This document shows positions 1 to 7,975 of a DNA stretch of 12,407 bases, piece by piece. The DNA is taken from NCBI GenBank assembly GCA_003024985.2, contig PXIH01S0013577.1; one strand, given 5' to 3'. The translations under genes and the position numbers were made by a program. The notes under the pieces were generated by a model. The model saw only the letters and a list, made by a program, of their open reading frames with translations. It had not been told where the DNA came from and did not search any database. The stretch comes from Euperipatoides rowelli. Its lineage: Eukaryota; Onychophora; Udeonychophora; Euonychophora; Peripatopsidae. Within the stretch, counting starts at the first letter, position 1, and each line of letters opens with the position of its first letter.

Positions 1-71
1 AAAAGTTTTTTTTTCCAGGGGGAAGGGGGCAAGCGCCCCTTTTGCCCCGCTCCCCTGCGGACGCCCATGCT
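1..71. mobile_element. GC-rich fragment of a probable interspersed repeat, cut by window edge
   Basis: The first 70 bases are strongly G and C rich, with runs such as CAGGGGGAAGGGGGCAAGCG and CCCCGCTCCCCTGCGGACG, in a window that is otherwise about 70 percent AT. The complementary G-rich and C-rich halves (AGGGGGCAAG against CTTTTGCCCC-like runs) can pair. The sharp compositional edge near 71 suggests the end of an inserted element. The family is not identified, and no matching second end occurs elsewhere in the window. Confidence 0.35.
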
Positions 72-299
72 ACCTATTTTATATTTTCCTCACTACAAAA
101 ATAATTTAGTTACAGTGTACCCTTGTTTAAAAATTTAAAATGACTATCTTTGAATGATGGATTCATCTAGAAAATTTTCCTACATATACTTTTTTTTTAA
201 GATCTCCATAAAATTTTACTTGTACATTTGAATGTACTAGATTTGCTTTGATATTTCCTTTTTAACAAATAATATAGCTCTTTTTTTTTTTTTTTGCAG
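1..299 (+). other. End of upstream intron (partial)
   Basis: This is the 3' part of an intron whose start lies outside the window. It ends in a polypyrimidine tract (281-295) and the acceptor TGCAG. Apart from the GC-rich block in the first 70 bases, it is AT-rich with no coding potential visible. Confidence 0.85.
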
Positions 300-407
300 G
301 CAATTTTAGAAAGAACGGGATATAGTCTAGATGTTACTACTGGTCAAAGAAAGTATGGTGGACCTCCACCTGATTGGGAAGGATCACAGCCTGGATCAGG
401 ATGTGAA
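300..407 (+). CDS. SYNCRIP: hnRNP Q/R (Syncrip) exon A: linker before RRM1
   Basis: Internal coding exon of 108 bp encoding 36 residues, phase 0 at both ends. It begins AILERTGYSLDVTTGQRKYG, continues GPPPDWEGSQPG and ends SGCE. This is the conserved linker between the N-terminal acidic domain and RRM1 in hnRNP Q, hnRNP R and Drosophila Syp (vertebrate form close to ALLERTGYTLDVTTGQRKYG). The acceptor is a long T tract ending in TTTTTGCAG at 291-299, and the donor is the consensus GTAAGT at 408-413. There is no start codon because the gene begins upstream of the window. The exon joins in frame to exon B at 3196, completing CE-VFCGKIP. The proteins are nuclear and cytoplasmic RNA-binding factors acting in splicing, mRNA transport, stability and translation control. 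That role comes from the family, not from this sequence. ACF/APOBEC1 complementation factor relatives share the RRM layout, but this linker is specific to Q/R. Confidence 0.95.
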
Positions 408-736
408 GTAAGTAAAGTGATTAAAAATATTTGAAATTCATATATGTTTCTTCACCATTGATTGTCTCACAGACTTTTCTTAGCTCTGAATTTTTTTTTT
501 TTTAAATAACTCTCAAATATGAAACGCGGAAAACTTGTTTTAAAAAAAAAATGTTCAAAGTTAAAACGATCTTGATAAAAATCACACTTAGTATTTATTG
601 CAGATTATAAAAATTGAATTAACTTATATACAGTAATGACACTGGTGGTTGGATTTAAATGATAAATAAAAAGTTTGCCGTAATTTATTTCTCTGTCTGA
701 GTTTTTATTTTTTTTAGTAATTTGTGTTTGATCTTC

Positions 737-805
737 CTTTAGATAATGCTTAGATTTCAAATATAGGCTANCTTTAGATAATGCTTAGATTTCAAATATA
801 GGCTA
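737..805. repeat. Exact 34-bp direct duplication flanking a single N
   Basis: The 34 bases at 737-770 (starting CTTTAGATAATG, ending ATATAGGCTA) are repeated without change at 772-805, with one undetermined base at 771 between them. An exact repeat abutting a single N is the usual mark of two contigs that overlap but were joined with a minimal gap instead of being merged. The true genome probably has one copy. Confidence 0.9.
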
Positions 806-914
806 CTGTAGTACATGTAAATAAAATTGTACTAATAAAGTCCTCCAAAAAAAAAATTTTTTTTTTTTTTTCAATTAAAGTGTGGCATATTAAAATATTA
901 CTACCGGTAATGGC

Positions 915-1081
915 CTAATAATAAAAGAAGTAGTAATAATAATAGTAATAATAATTATAATTATAATAATAATCTTATAACAATACTAGTAAATAGTAAT
1001 AATAATAGTACAGTAATAATAATTAGCAATTACAGTATTTTAAAATTATTACTACTTTTATTATACTAGTAACAATACTAT
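915..1081. repeat. Imperfect AAT/TAA simple repeat
   Basis: About 165 bases are dominated by TAA, AAT and TAG triplets (TAATAATAATAGTAATAATA and similar), interrupted by CTAGTA and CAGTA. A related, shorter patch lies at about 1243-1316. This is low-complexity sequence in the intron. Confidence 0.85.
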
Positions 1082-2213
1082 GAATATTAGTACTAACATT
1101 AGCTGAACCCAGCATAACATAACACCTAGAAGATATTGATTTAAAAAAACAACAACAAAAAAGTTTGAGTTAAGGGACAGTCATGGATTAGCAAGTGGAT
1201 GTCTGTTTTTCTCTGGCAATGAAGCTAATTCATTTATAAACTAAAATTTATTATTAATAATACGGTAATAAGAATAAGCTAATAATAAATGATTTACTAT
1301 TAGTTTAATAATAAACTATATAATTGTCATTTTTTTTCCGTCAGAAGCTTTCAGTTTCTACGTCAAACAAATTCGGATTGAACAAGTTTCAAATATATAC
1401 AGTAGGCCTACGTATTGCCTATATTTTGCTGGTTCCCAAAAATTTTAAGAATAAACAAAATTCTGTTTATTCTAGTTCCGATTTGAGCAAGCTTTACTGT
1501 ATATAGGCTACTATAGCAAATGTAGTGGCAGCTGCAACACTATTGGTCACATTTGTCATATCGTGAATTGGAAGATGGATTAATAACTATAACACTTCTC
1601 TGACTGCCAGGCAAGTTATGCACAGCAAGGGCATAAAAAATGACTGCAAGACAAGATATAGGTAAAGTAAAAGTGAATTTCTCAGTTATTGCCCAAAATC
1701 TACATATTGACATAAATAACAAATTGACAATAAAGTCAAGTGTGGAACTAAATCCTTACAAAAATTGCTGCTTTCAAAGTAAGCCGTACACATTTTACAA
1801 AGACAAGAGCTTGAAAAACATATGCATGAGTATTTATAACAATGTCACGTGACAATTTCTAATAAATGTCATGTGGAGCAATTCAGTTGCAGCAATCGCT
1901 GTTTACACTCGTACAGTTAATTACAGCTCTTTCTATTACAATAATAGAAGAACTGCAATTAGAAAGTAAACAACAACTGAACTAATAACTAGTTAGTTTA
2001 GACTTGACGGAAAACATACATTTTGCACAAAGACAATATAGGCTACAGTATACAGTAGGCTATTTTATCTATATATACAATATATGTACTATCAGAGCCG
2101 GTTTTTTCATAAGGCCGTAAAGGCGGCCGCCTGTGGCCTCAAATTGGAGCCGGCCTCCTTGGAAACCTTTTTTTTATTTCTCGTGAAATTATTCGCCATT
2201 AGAATAATAACTG

Positions 2214-2231
2214 ATCATCATCATCATCATC
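2214..2231. repeat. (ATC)6 microsatellite inside the hAT-like element
   Basis: Six perfect ATC triplets within the transposon interior. This would be a candidate polymorphic marker if present in other copies. Confidence 0.85.
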
Positions 2232-2366
2232 AAATTGGAAAAATAAATAATTTAAACTTAAGCATAGTCACGATCCACTTTAAAAAAAAAAACAAGTAGT
2301 CTATTCATCGGATAAATCAGAAATAAATGCTGCCGATATCGTCTATCATAAGTTTAAAAAGTAAAA

Positions 2367-2384
2367 AATAATAATAATAATAAT
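2367..2384. repeat. (ATA)6 microsatellite inside the hAT-like element
   Basis: A perfect run of ATA/AAT triplets, 18 bases long, within the transposon interior. Confidence 0.75.
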
Positions 2385-3195
2385 TTCTCTTTTCTACAAA
2401 ATTTTTAATAACTCGAGTTCTATCCAACTTAGAAACACGTGTGATGGCGTGTTTTAAAGCTAAATTACCGCTCTTTCGAAATAACGTTTAAAATTAAAAA
2501 AAACGAGATTTGACTACAGAGCCATCTAGTATCTCTTCTTAAAGTCACTTGTGTTGTGATATTTCTTAGCTATCAGCTATCTATTTTGGATTATTTTGAC
2601 GACTGCAGTAACAGAAGATTACACAGATTTGGGTTGGTAGCAGTGTTTGATACAGTTTGTTTTTGTTTGACTTTTTTTCTTTGTTTTTTATTTATTTAAA
2701 TTTAAAGGAACCGATAAAAATGTCCGCACTGTCCTATCTCATTGGTCCGCACCGAGAAAATTGTAAACATATTCCATAAATAAAATAATTAAAATAGTGA
2801 ATATTTTGTTCAGCCTCTTGACAATCTGCCGCCTTAGGCTTCCAAATATGTAAAACCGGCTCTGTGTACTATAGTGTATAATGATCATTTAAAAAAAAAA
2901 TCCAAATTTGTTTTCTTTAAAATTTTATCATACTTTTGCTTCTATGTACAATATTCATTATTGGTGAAGAGAACAGTAACTTTTTGTCCCAATATTGAAA
3001 TCGTTGCCTTTGCCAAATTTTTGGTAGTATTTTTTTTAATACAAAGTGGATATTTCCAGAACAGGTCAATAATAAAAATAAGCTAGTCATGGCATTCTCA
3101 CTTTTATTCTTAAGTTGACTTAGAGTTACTTTCAATTCAATAAAGAAAATTTTTTTTATATTAAAAATGGATTAAAAAAAATTATTTTTATTCAG

Positions 3196-3372
3196 GTATT
3201 TTGTGGAAAAATTCCTAAAGATATGTTTGAAGATGAATTAATTCCCTTATTTGAAAAATGTGGTCGAATATGGGATTTGCGACTTATGATGGATCCTTTG
3301 ACTGGTCAAAATAGGGGCTATGCATTTGTTACTTTTTGTGAAAAGGAAGGGGCTAAGCAAGGAGTAAAGCAG
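3196..3372 (+). CDS. SYNCRIP: hnRNP Q/R (Syncrip) exon B: most of RRM1
   Basis: Internal coding exon of 177 bp encoding 59 residues, phase 0 at both ends. It carries RRM1 from strand beta1 to helix 2. The RNP2 motif is VFCGKI (first six residues) and RNP1 is RGYAFVTF (nt 3313-3336), with the aromatic residues that stack on RNA. Between them lie KDMFEDELIPLFEKCG and IWDLRLMMDPLTGQNRG, close to family sequences from arthropods to vertebrates. RNP2 has Cys where vertebrate hnRNP Q/R has Val, which I recall is shared with Drosophila Syp. The acceptor is TTTTTATTCAG at 3185-3195. The donor is GTTAGT followed at once by a T run (3378-3385), a weaker donor than exon A's. Because it is in phase 0 on both sides, skipping would keep frame and remove the RRM1 core. 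Confidence 0.97.
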
Positions 3373-3976
3373 GTTAGTTTTTTTTAACTCATTGTTTTAT
3401 CAATTGCAACTCTTTTTAAAAGAGCTTAAATAACTAATTATTACTGTATATATAATATAATCTATTGTTTGCTCTATCATCAATCAAAATTATTAACTTT
3501 TTTTATAAAAAAATTACTTTATATAACCTAGGCCTATATACAGTATATTAGGTCACATTATTTTCATTTATTAGGTGTTATGGAGAACACGGTAGGCTAA
3601 CCCTTAAAAAATTATCCCTTATAATGGGGTGAAATTTTAAGTAAGCATACTATTTGGAAAAAGATGATGAAATATACAAGTACAGTACGATAAAAGTTCT
3701 TTTGCAATTTTGGGCTGCCATGACAACCACATGTAAATCAATTGAAAGTGAGTGCTGGCAATAAATCTATCATTTCAACAAAAATGTGCAAAATTTCACT
3801 AAATTTGTTACTGATGCATCCCAAAAGAATCCGACCCAAAAGTGACTATCATGGAATTCCAATAATTTATTTTATATGGTGTGACAGGACATTTTTTCAA
3901 AATTAACAAATTTGAAAACTGTTGCCTTTTTAAGTTGCATTTTCGAGAAATTCTATAGGCCATATCAAAAATATGG

Positions 3977-3977
3977 N
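3977..3977. other. Undetermined base
   Basis: Single N inside the intron between exons B and C. Unlike the N at 771, its two sides do not repeat each other, so it is probably an ambiguous base call and not an unmerged overlap. Confidence 0.9.
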
Positions 3978-4129
3978 AATACAGCTATGAGCACTATACT
4001 CACAATAGTTGTACGTAAAATTTGAAATATTTAGAACAAAAACTGTGAAAATGAAAATCATGTAAAAGAGTCATTTTGAAAAAAAATACAGTAGATTCAA
4101 AGTTAAATTTTAAATAATGCAAATAATAA

Positions 4130-4480
4130 GATGGTCAGCATTCAATGAAGAGTTAATTTTTCTTCGCTTACAATGACTTCTTGCTTCATTATGAGCTGCT
4201 TTACATATGGGTCTGAGAATTAATTCCTTAGCTTGGCATCACTGGTCCTGAATTGAAGGTCAACCTGCTGAGGGGGTTGTGGTCTCTACAGTTTTTAATG
4301 ATGTAAAGTCAACTTTGGGAGCTTGATACCAGATCATAGTATTGAACGATTCATTTGTTTATCAAGTATGCACTCGGAAAGATTTTAAATAATAATGTAC
4401 ATCATTTCATTTTGATGCTGTTCGAAGTAAACCCATCCTGCCACTAACTAGCGAGGCAGTTTGGAGCAAAGCTGTAACTT
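4130..4480 (-). pseudogene. Decayed transposase-like fragment (family uncertain)
   Basis: On the minus strand one frame reads TNESFNTMIWYQAPK (from nt 4358 downward) followed by VDFTSLKTVETTTPSAG, then after two stops KAAHNEARSHCKRRK (from nt 4202) in the same frame. The pattern NESFNxxIWxxxPK, then a T-V-E stretch, then a basic Arg/Lys-rich tail, recalls the C-terminal part of transposase-related proteins (Mutator-like, as I remember them) in invertebrate genomes. Upstream in frame is DYEEVTALLQTASL, then several stops. It is non-functional: at least five in-frame stops, no start, and the expected FNxG segment is missing. Seen: the frame and residues. Inferred: the family. It could be chance in a 350-base stretch, so confidence is modest. 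Confidence 0.33.
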
Positions 4481-6018
4481 CTTCATAATCATCAGTCTCA
4501 ATATGCTAATTCAATAATTGGGTTGAGCCTTACTGCTAAAGGCAATTTAGGAGTGGATATTAATGGTGGGGGTTGCGATAAAATATTTATTCCATTTTTC
4601 CTCCTCCCTCCAGACGGCTTGTTGCAGAATATCTTTTTCTTTTTTTACATCCAAATTTGTTGCCAAAAATTTATTTGAATTAACGGTAGGCGTTTTAAAA
4701 ATATACTGTAATGTTTTGCTAAAAAATTATTTGAAGATCTAAAATTACAGTAGTTATTTTAGTATTAGCAGTATAAGAAAGTGTTTTTACAATACCAAAT
4801 TTCAATAATACTGTGTTATAAATTTAATACTTGCGCCAAATCAAATACAGATATAAAGAACTAATATTTAGAGATCTGGAGAACACCCTGTGTAGATAAT
4901 GATTTTACTAAATAAAATTCAAATATTTAATAGTGATTATCAAAAAACAATTAAAACTGAGTTAACTTAGTCTATTTTCATTGAAGAACTAAAGGGTGGG
5001 TGGGGTGATTCAGAAAGAATAGGTATTTTTTATTTTAAGGCTAAAAAAATTATTATACCGACAGTAAAATATAATTTTGAATGAAAAAAACAACAGGCTA
5101 CTGCATATACAGTAGTTACTGTGTAAAATTTATTATTTAAATTTTGCTTCTAAAACTACTATTTTTTTTTAGTTAAGGGGAAAAATGCTCCTTCATATTT
5201 TTTGTGTACAGAACATTGGTAGTGGAATTACTAAAACATCATATTAAAATTATTTCTGTATTAAACTAATTTTTTAATATCCTATGATTTTTACAGGATC
5301 AAACCACAAGGATATAATATCAGGAAGCAGAAATAAGAGTTAAGAATTAGATTTTAGTTCTTTTTTTTTCTTTCTCTCCCTGCTCACTTTGTTTATAATG
5401 TGAAATTCCCTTTCCAGGTCTAACAAAATAAATCAGCCAATAAACATTTTGCACCAGGATACAAATTAAAATAATGCGTTTTTGAAAGATATTTAAAACA
5501 AAAAAAAAAAAAAATGTTTACTTCAAATTTTTATAACAAATTTTACTTTTAAGTATTTTTTAAATTTATCATTATTTAGTAATGACGTACCGTGTTTCCT
5601 TTATTGCATTTTTAATTAAAATCAGTGAAAAAATTAGATAATGTTTGCTGTGCAGATTATTTATAATCTTGATTGATTTGATCTGTCGTATAAAATGCAG
5701 TACTATGGCATTGAAACATCACAATACTGTAATCAAAGGCTATTTATAATAGTAATTTTATGTATTGTAGCTACAGTATATTTTTTTCACCACTTGAAGA
5801 TGTTTTTTACTCCAATAAAAGGACACTGCAACTAGCAAGCTATTGGAGCACACCTTAACTAAATCAGGTGTTAATCAAAATCTTCTGTATTCTTTGATAA
5901 AGTGATGGACCAGGATTATTTATTGTATTGTTATTTATCTTTGTCCATTAAATTTTTTTTTTTTCATTGACCAGTAAACTTCCGTTTAGCAGTATGTGAT
6001 CCTACTTTATGTTTTCAG

Positions 6019-6154
6019 CTTGACAACTATGAGATCAAAAAGGGCAAAACATTAAAAGTCAACATTTCTGTGGCAAACCTAAGGCTGTTTGTTGGTAACA
6101 TACCAAAGAGCAAGAGCAAAGATGAGATCCATGAAGAATTCTCAAAATTGACAG
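6019..6154 (+). CDS. SYNCRIP: hnRNP Q/R (Syncrip) exon C: end of RRM1 and start of RRM2
   Basis: Internal coding exon of 136 bp, phase 0 at the start and phase 1 at the end (45 codons plus one G). It reads LDNYEIKKGKTLKVNISVAN, the last strand of RRM1, followed directly by RLFVGNIPKSKSKDEIHEEF and SKLT, the first strand and helix of RRM2. RRM2 RNP2 is LFVGNI, starting at nt 6085. RRM1 and RRM2 are almost without linker, as usual in hnRNP Q/R, where the two pack as a unit. The acceptor is GTTTTCAG ending at 6018, and the donor is GTACTG from 6155. The last G joins CT at 9098 to give Ala (GCT), restoring the expected sequence SKLT-A-GLTEVIIY. The vertebrate equivalent reads FSKVTEGLVDVILY. Confidence 0.97.
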
Positions 6155-6426
6155 GTACTGTAATGGTCATATTTTTTACGTAAACAGATACAGTAGTTTC
6201 AATGATGAACAAATAGGGCCAAATCACAAAATGTAATAGGCCTATATTTTTTTTAAAATAACTCCTGAAACTTAGTAGCATGCGAATAAAAAATTAACTT
6301 AGCAGTTTATTTGTATTTATCATTAAAGTAGATCATTTTCAAAAGGACAATAATTTTTCTTCAAGTGTAACAATTAGGTATAACTTCATGAGGATGTTAA
6401 CTGTGGTTCTAGAATTTGTGATAATA

Positions 6427-6464
6427 AAAATGACCAGAATCTTATCAGTAGTTCTGGTCATTTT
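6427..6464. repeat. Perfect 13-bp inverted repeat, 12-base loop
   Basis: AAAATGACCAGAA at 6427-6439 is the exact reverse complement of TTCTGGTCATTTT at 6452-6464. In the pre-mRNA this would form a stable small hairpin about 270 bases downstream of exon C. No family was recognised. It may be the remains of a small inverted-repeat element. Confidence 0.8.
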
Positions 6465-6798
6465 AATCTTTTTGCAAGATAACTCTGCCTGTGGAAAATC
6501 ATAATTGCCCATGATTATAAGTTGAAAAACATTTGCTTCATAATAGCCTCACAGTCATTGAAAAGACAGTAAAGGAGGTTTCTTGACTGTCTAACAGCTG
6601 CATTAAAAAGTCTTTTTATATGATTTAAAAATATAACATGAAAAACTTTCAAAATAAATGTTGTAGGCTAACTTGTAGAAAAAATTTTTTTTTTAATTTT
6701 ATTCTAATTTAGATACAAGTGCAACACTGTAGAATATTTATCTAGTATTTGTAAATAGTATGTCATATCATACATTATATGTACAGTACTGTATATAT

Positions 6799-6854
6799 TA
6801 TAGAAAATGGAAATTATCCTATATTCTTTTATTTAAAAATATCCATTTTCTATA
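6799..6854. repeat. Perfect 13-bp inverted repeat, 30-base loop
   Basis: TATAGAAAATGGA at 6799-6811 is the exact reverse complement of TCCATTTTCTATA at 6842-6854. It sits just 24 bases before the target duplication of the following transposon. The preceding TACAGTACTGTA (6782-6793) is itself a perfect palindrome. Confidence 0.75.
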
Positions 6855-7199
6855 TGATGGGGGAAAGAAGAAGAGAACAATATAATTAGAGATGGACCAA
6901 TTAATCGGTTGATTAATCTAATCATTTGATTATCGAGGTAATCAGCTAATCGGTAATCGGCCGACTAGTTATAATAATAATTGTACAAAAAACAAGGCAT
7001 TAAAATGATATAAAAATGATTTTTTAAAAAAATGTTGCAATTGATTTCTTTCCTTAAATTTTAAACAGATTTTTTTCTTCTTTTTTTTTACTTCCTTGTT
7101 GCTCTTAATTCATTTTTTATCAATAAAATAGCCTTTTTTTTTTTTTAAGTTTAAAAGATATTATAATGAGTAAAAAATATTTTATTAGTTTAAGGGTTA

Positions 7200-7975
7200 A
7201 AATAATAATACCATACATAAGAAAATAACAGTAATTATTAGAATTTTTTTTTTCAAGAACTTTAAAATTTGTAAAAGGGCCCAGGCTTGGCTGACAGAAC
7301 AAAATCTTTACGCTGGTAAATTAAAATGTTCGAATAAAGTGTTTCTCAATCACCGGTTCATGGACCGTCACCGGTCCAGGGGATATTTTCACCGGTCCAC
7401 GGAAAAACATCCGTAAAACAAAAAGATAAAAAAAATAGATCTTTATGTTGCATTATTATTACAGTATTATCATTGTTAGTTATTATCATTAAATGATGAA
7501 AGTCGGGACGTAATATTAAAGTAGATCAGTAGAAAAAAAAATTAAAACTAAATAATTAACGACTTTACTTCCTAAAACAATGACTGACAAAGTTTTAATA
7601 TCGCTTATATAGGCTATAACTTTGCCAACTGTGATTGTAATTTTTTTAACGGCGCTAAGAACGCGATATCAGTAATGTTTTCACGTTTAGAGACAACTTG
7701 CTGCGACTGTTAATATTAAAAAATAAACGCAATTCACTGTCTCATATAATTACCGATCCACGTAAAATTATCCATTGGTCCGGCCGTCCGCGATAATAAA
7801 AAGATTGAGAAACACTGTTCTAATATAGCCTGAGCCTGAGCAGCAAGTATATAGCTTTTAATTTGCTCTCTTGATTGGAAAGCAATTTCCACAGCATAAG
7901 ATTCTCATCAATTGAAATGTCTCTGTCTCCTTCTCTGGGACATAAACTTATTAAAACTTTGTTTAGTCTATATAA
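7200..7975 (-). pseudogene. Decayed piggyBac-like transposase fragment, split by a later transposon
   Basis: On the minus strand, 7975-7826 reads LYRLNKVLISLCPREGDR then DISIDENLMLWK. This matches the piggyBac (DDE_Tnp_1_7) region RLYKIRP...ISIDESLMLWKGR, which holds the first catalytic Asp (here codon 7909-7907). After the Trp-Lys the frame shifts, but the DNA still resembles the expected KRARFGIKLYLLC and SGYI segments. The reading stops at the target site of the 7337-7817 insertion. It resumes at 7336 with a degraded YTGKD-like stretch, then KPGPFTNFKVLE and NNYCYFL, where the family has GYCLFTDNFYTSP. The second catalytic Asp is not preserved. Stops, frameshifts and the insertion make it dead. 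No TTAA-flanked piggyBac ends were found. Domain order and motif are seen; the family call is from recollection. Confidence 0.5.
7337..7817. mobile_element. Nested hAT-like (Buster-type) non-autonomous transposon, 481 bp
   Basis: Left end AAGTGTTTCTCAATCACCGG; right end on the other strand CAGTGTTTCTCAATC, so 14 of the first 15 bases match. CAGTGTTTCTCAA is a very common hAT end in animals. Flanks are TTCGAATA (7329-7336) and TTCTAATA (7818-7825), an 8-bp target duplication with one change. The right copy fits the nnnTAnnn preference reported for the Buster group of hAT. Subterminal CCGGTCC and GGTCCGGCCGTCCGCG runs make it CpG-rich compared with the host. No reading frame of note. It lies inside the outer element and interrupts the piggyBac-like remnant, so it inserted last. 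Confidence 0.88.

Larger units (their letters stand above)
2093..2864. mobile_element. Non-autonomous hAT-like DNA transposon, 772 bp, intact ends
   Basis: The element starts CAGAGCCGGTTTT and ends AAAACCGGCTCTG, a perfect 13-bp terminal inverted repeat. It is flanked by a perfect 8-bp target duplication, TGTACTAT, at 2085-2092 and 2865-2872. A second inverted patch follows inside each end (AAGGCGGC near 2118; GCCGCCTT near 2828-2835). An 8-bp duplication with CAGNGCCGG-type ends is typical of hAT superfamily elements. No transposase reading frame is present, so it would depend on another element. It carries an (ATC)6 run at 2214-2231 and a TAA run at 2367-2384. CpG is clearly more frequent than in the surrounding intron, suggesting a fairly recent arrival or a source with different composition. 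Confidence 0.93.
408..3195 (+). other. Intron between exons A and B (2788 bp)
   Basis: GT-AG intron, phase 0, donor GTAAGT and acceptor TTCAG. It holds the 34-bp duplication around an N (737-805), AAT-type simple repeats (about 915-1081 and 1243-1316), an E-box-centred 12-bp palindrome TGTCACGTGACA at 1843-1854, a short inverted repeat at 1931-1949, and a complete 772-bp hAT-like element (2093-2864). The stretches 1082-2084 and 2873-3180 show nothing I can name beyond AT-rich sequence. Short open frames at 1324-1506, 1540-1852 and 2874-3135 have no recognisable protein content. Confidence 0.93.
3373..6018 (+). other. Intron between exons B and C (2646 bp)
   Basis: GT-AG intron, phase 0, donor GTTAGT followed by a T run, acceptor GTTTTCAG. 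It contains one undetermined base at 3977 with no duplication around it, and an antisense decayed transposase-like stretch at about 4130-4480. The less AT-rich region 4200-4660 coincides partly with that remnant. A 10-mer, TGGAGAACAC, recurs at 3581-3590 and 4877-4886 on either side of it. The stretch 4890-6000 is AT-rich with homopolymer runs and nothing else that I recognise. Confidence 0.93.

Noticed and set aside
830-855. AATAAA followed by an A run, as a retroposed poly(A) tail or premature polyadenylation site
   Set aside because: AATAAA and A/T homopolymers are everywhere in this composition, and no retroposed body or target duplication was visible.
1540-1852. Open frames on both strands (60 and 70 residues)
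   Set aside because: They are short, have no recognisable motif and lie wholly within an intron. Overlap of frames on opposite strands is expected by chance.
3574-4890. TGGAGAACAC near 3581 and 4877 as ends of a transposon around the antisense remnant
   Set aside because: The copies are direct, inverted similarity is weak, and no target duplication flanks them.
6202-6267. Possible box C/D snoRNA (ATGATGA at 6202, CTGA at 6264)
   Set aside because: The terminal stem is only about four pairs and offset, and the would-be guide is A/T low complexity. The 16-base string AATGATGAACAAATAG also recurs at 11339, where I saw no matching D box.
7187-7199. GGGTTAA as a possible piggyBac end beside the transposase remnant
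   Set aside because: Its orientation would place the element body on the far side from the transposase-like frame, and no partner end was found.
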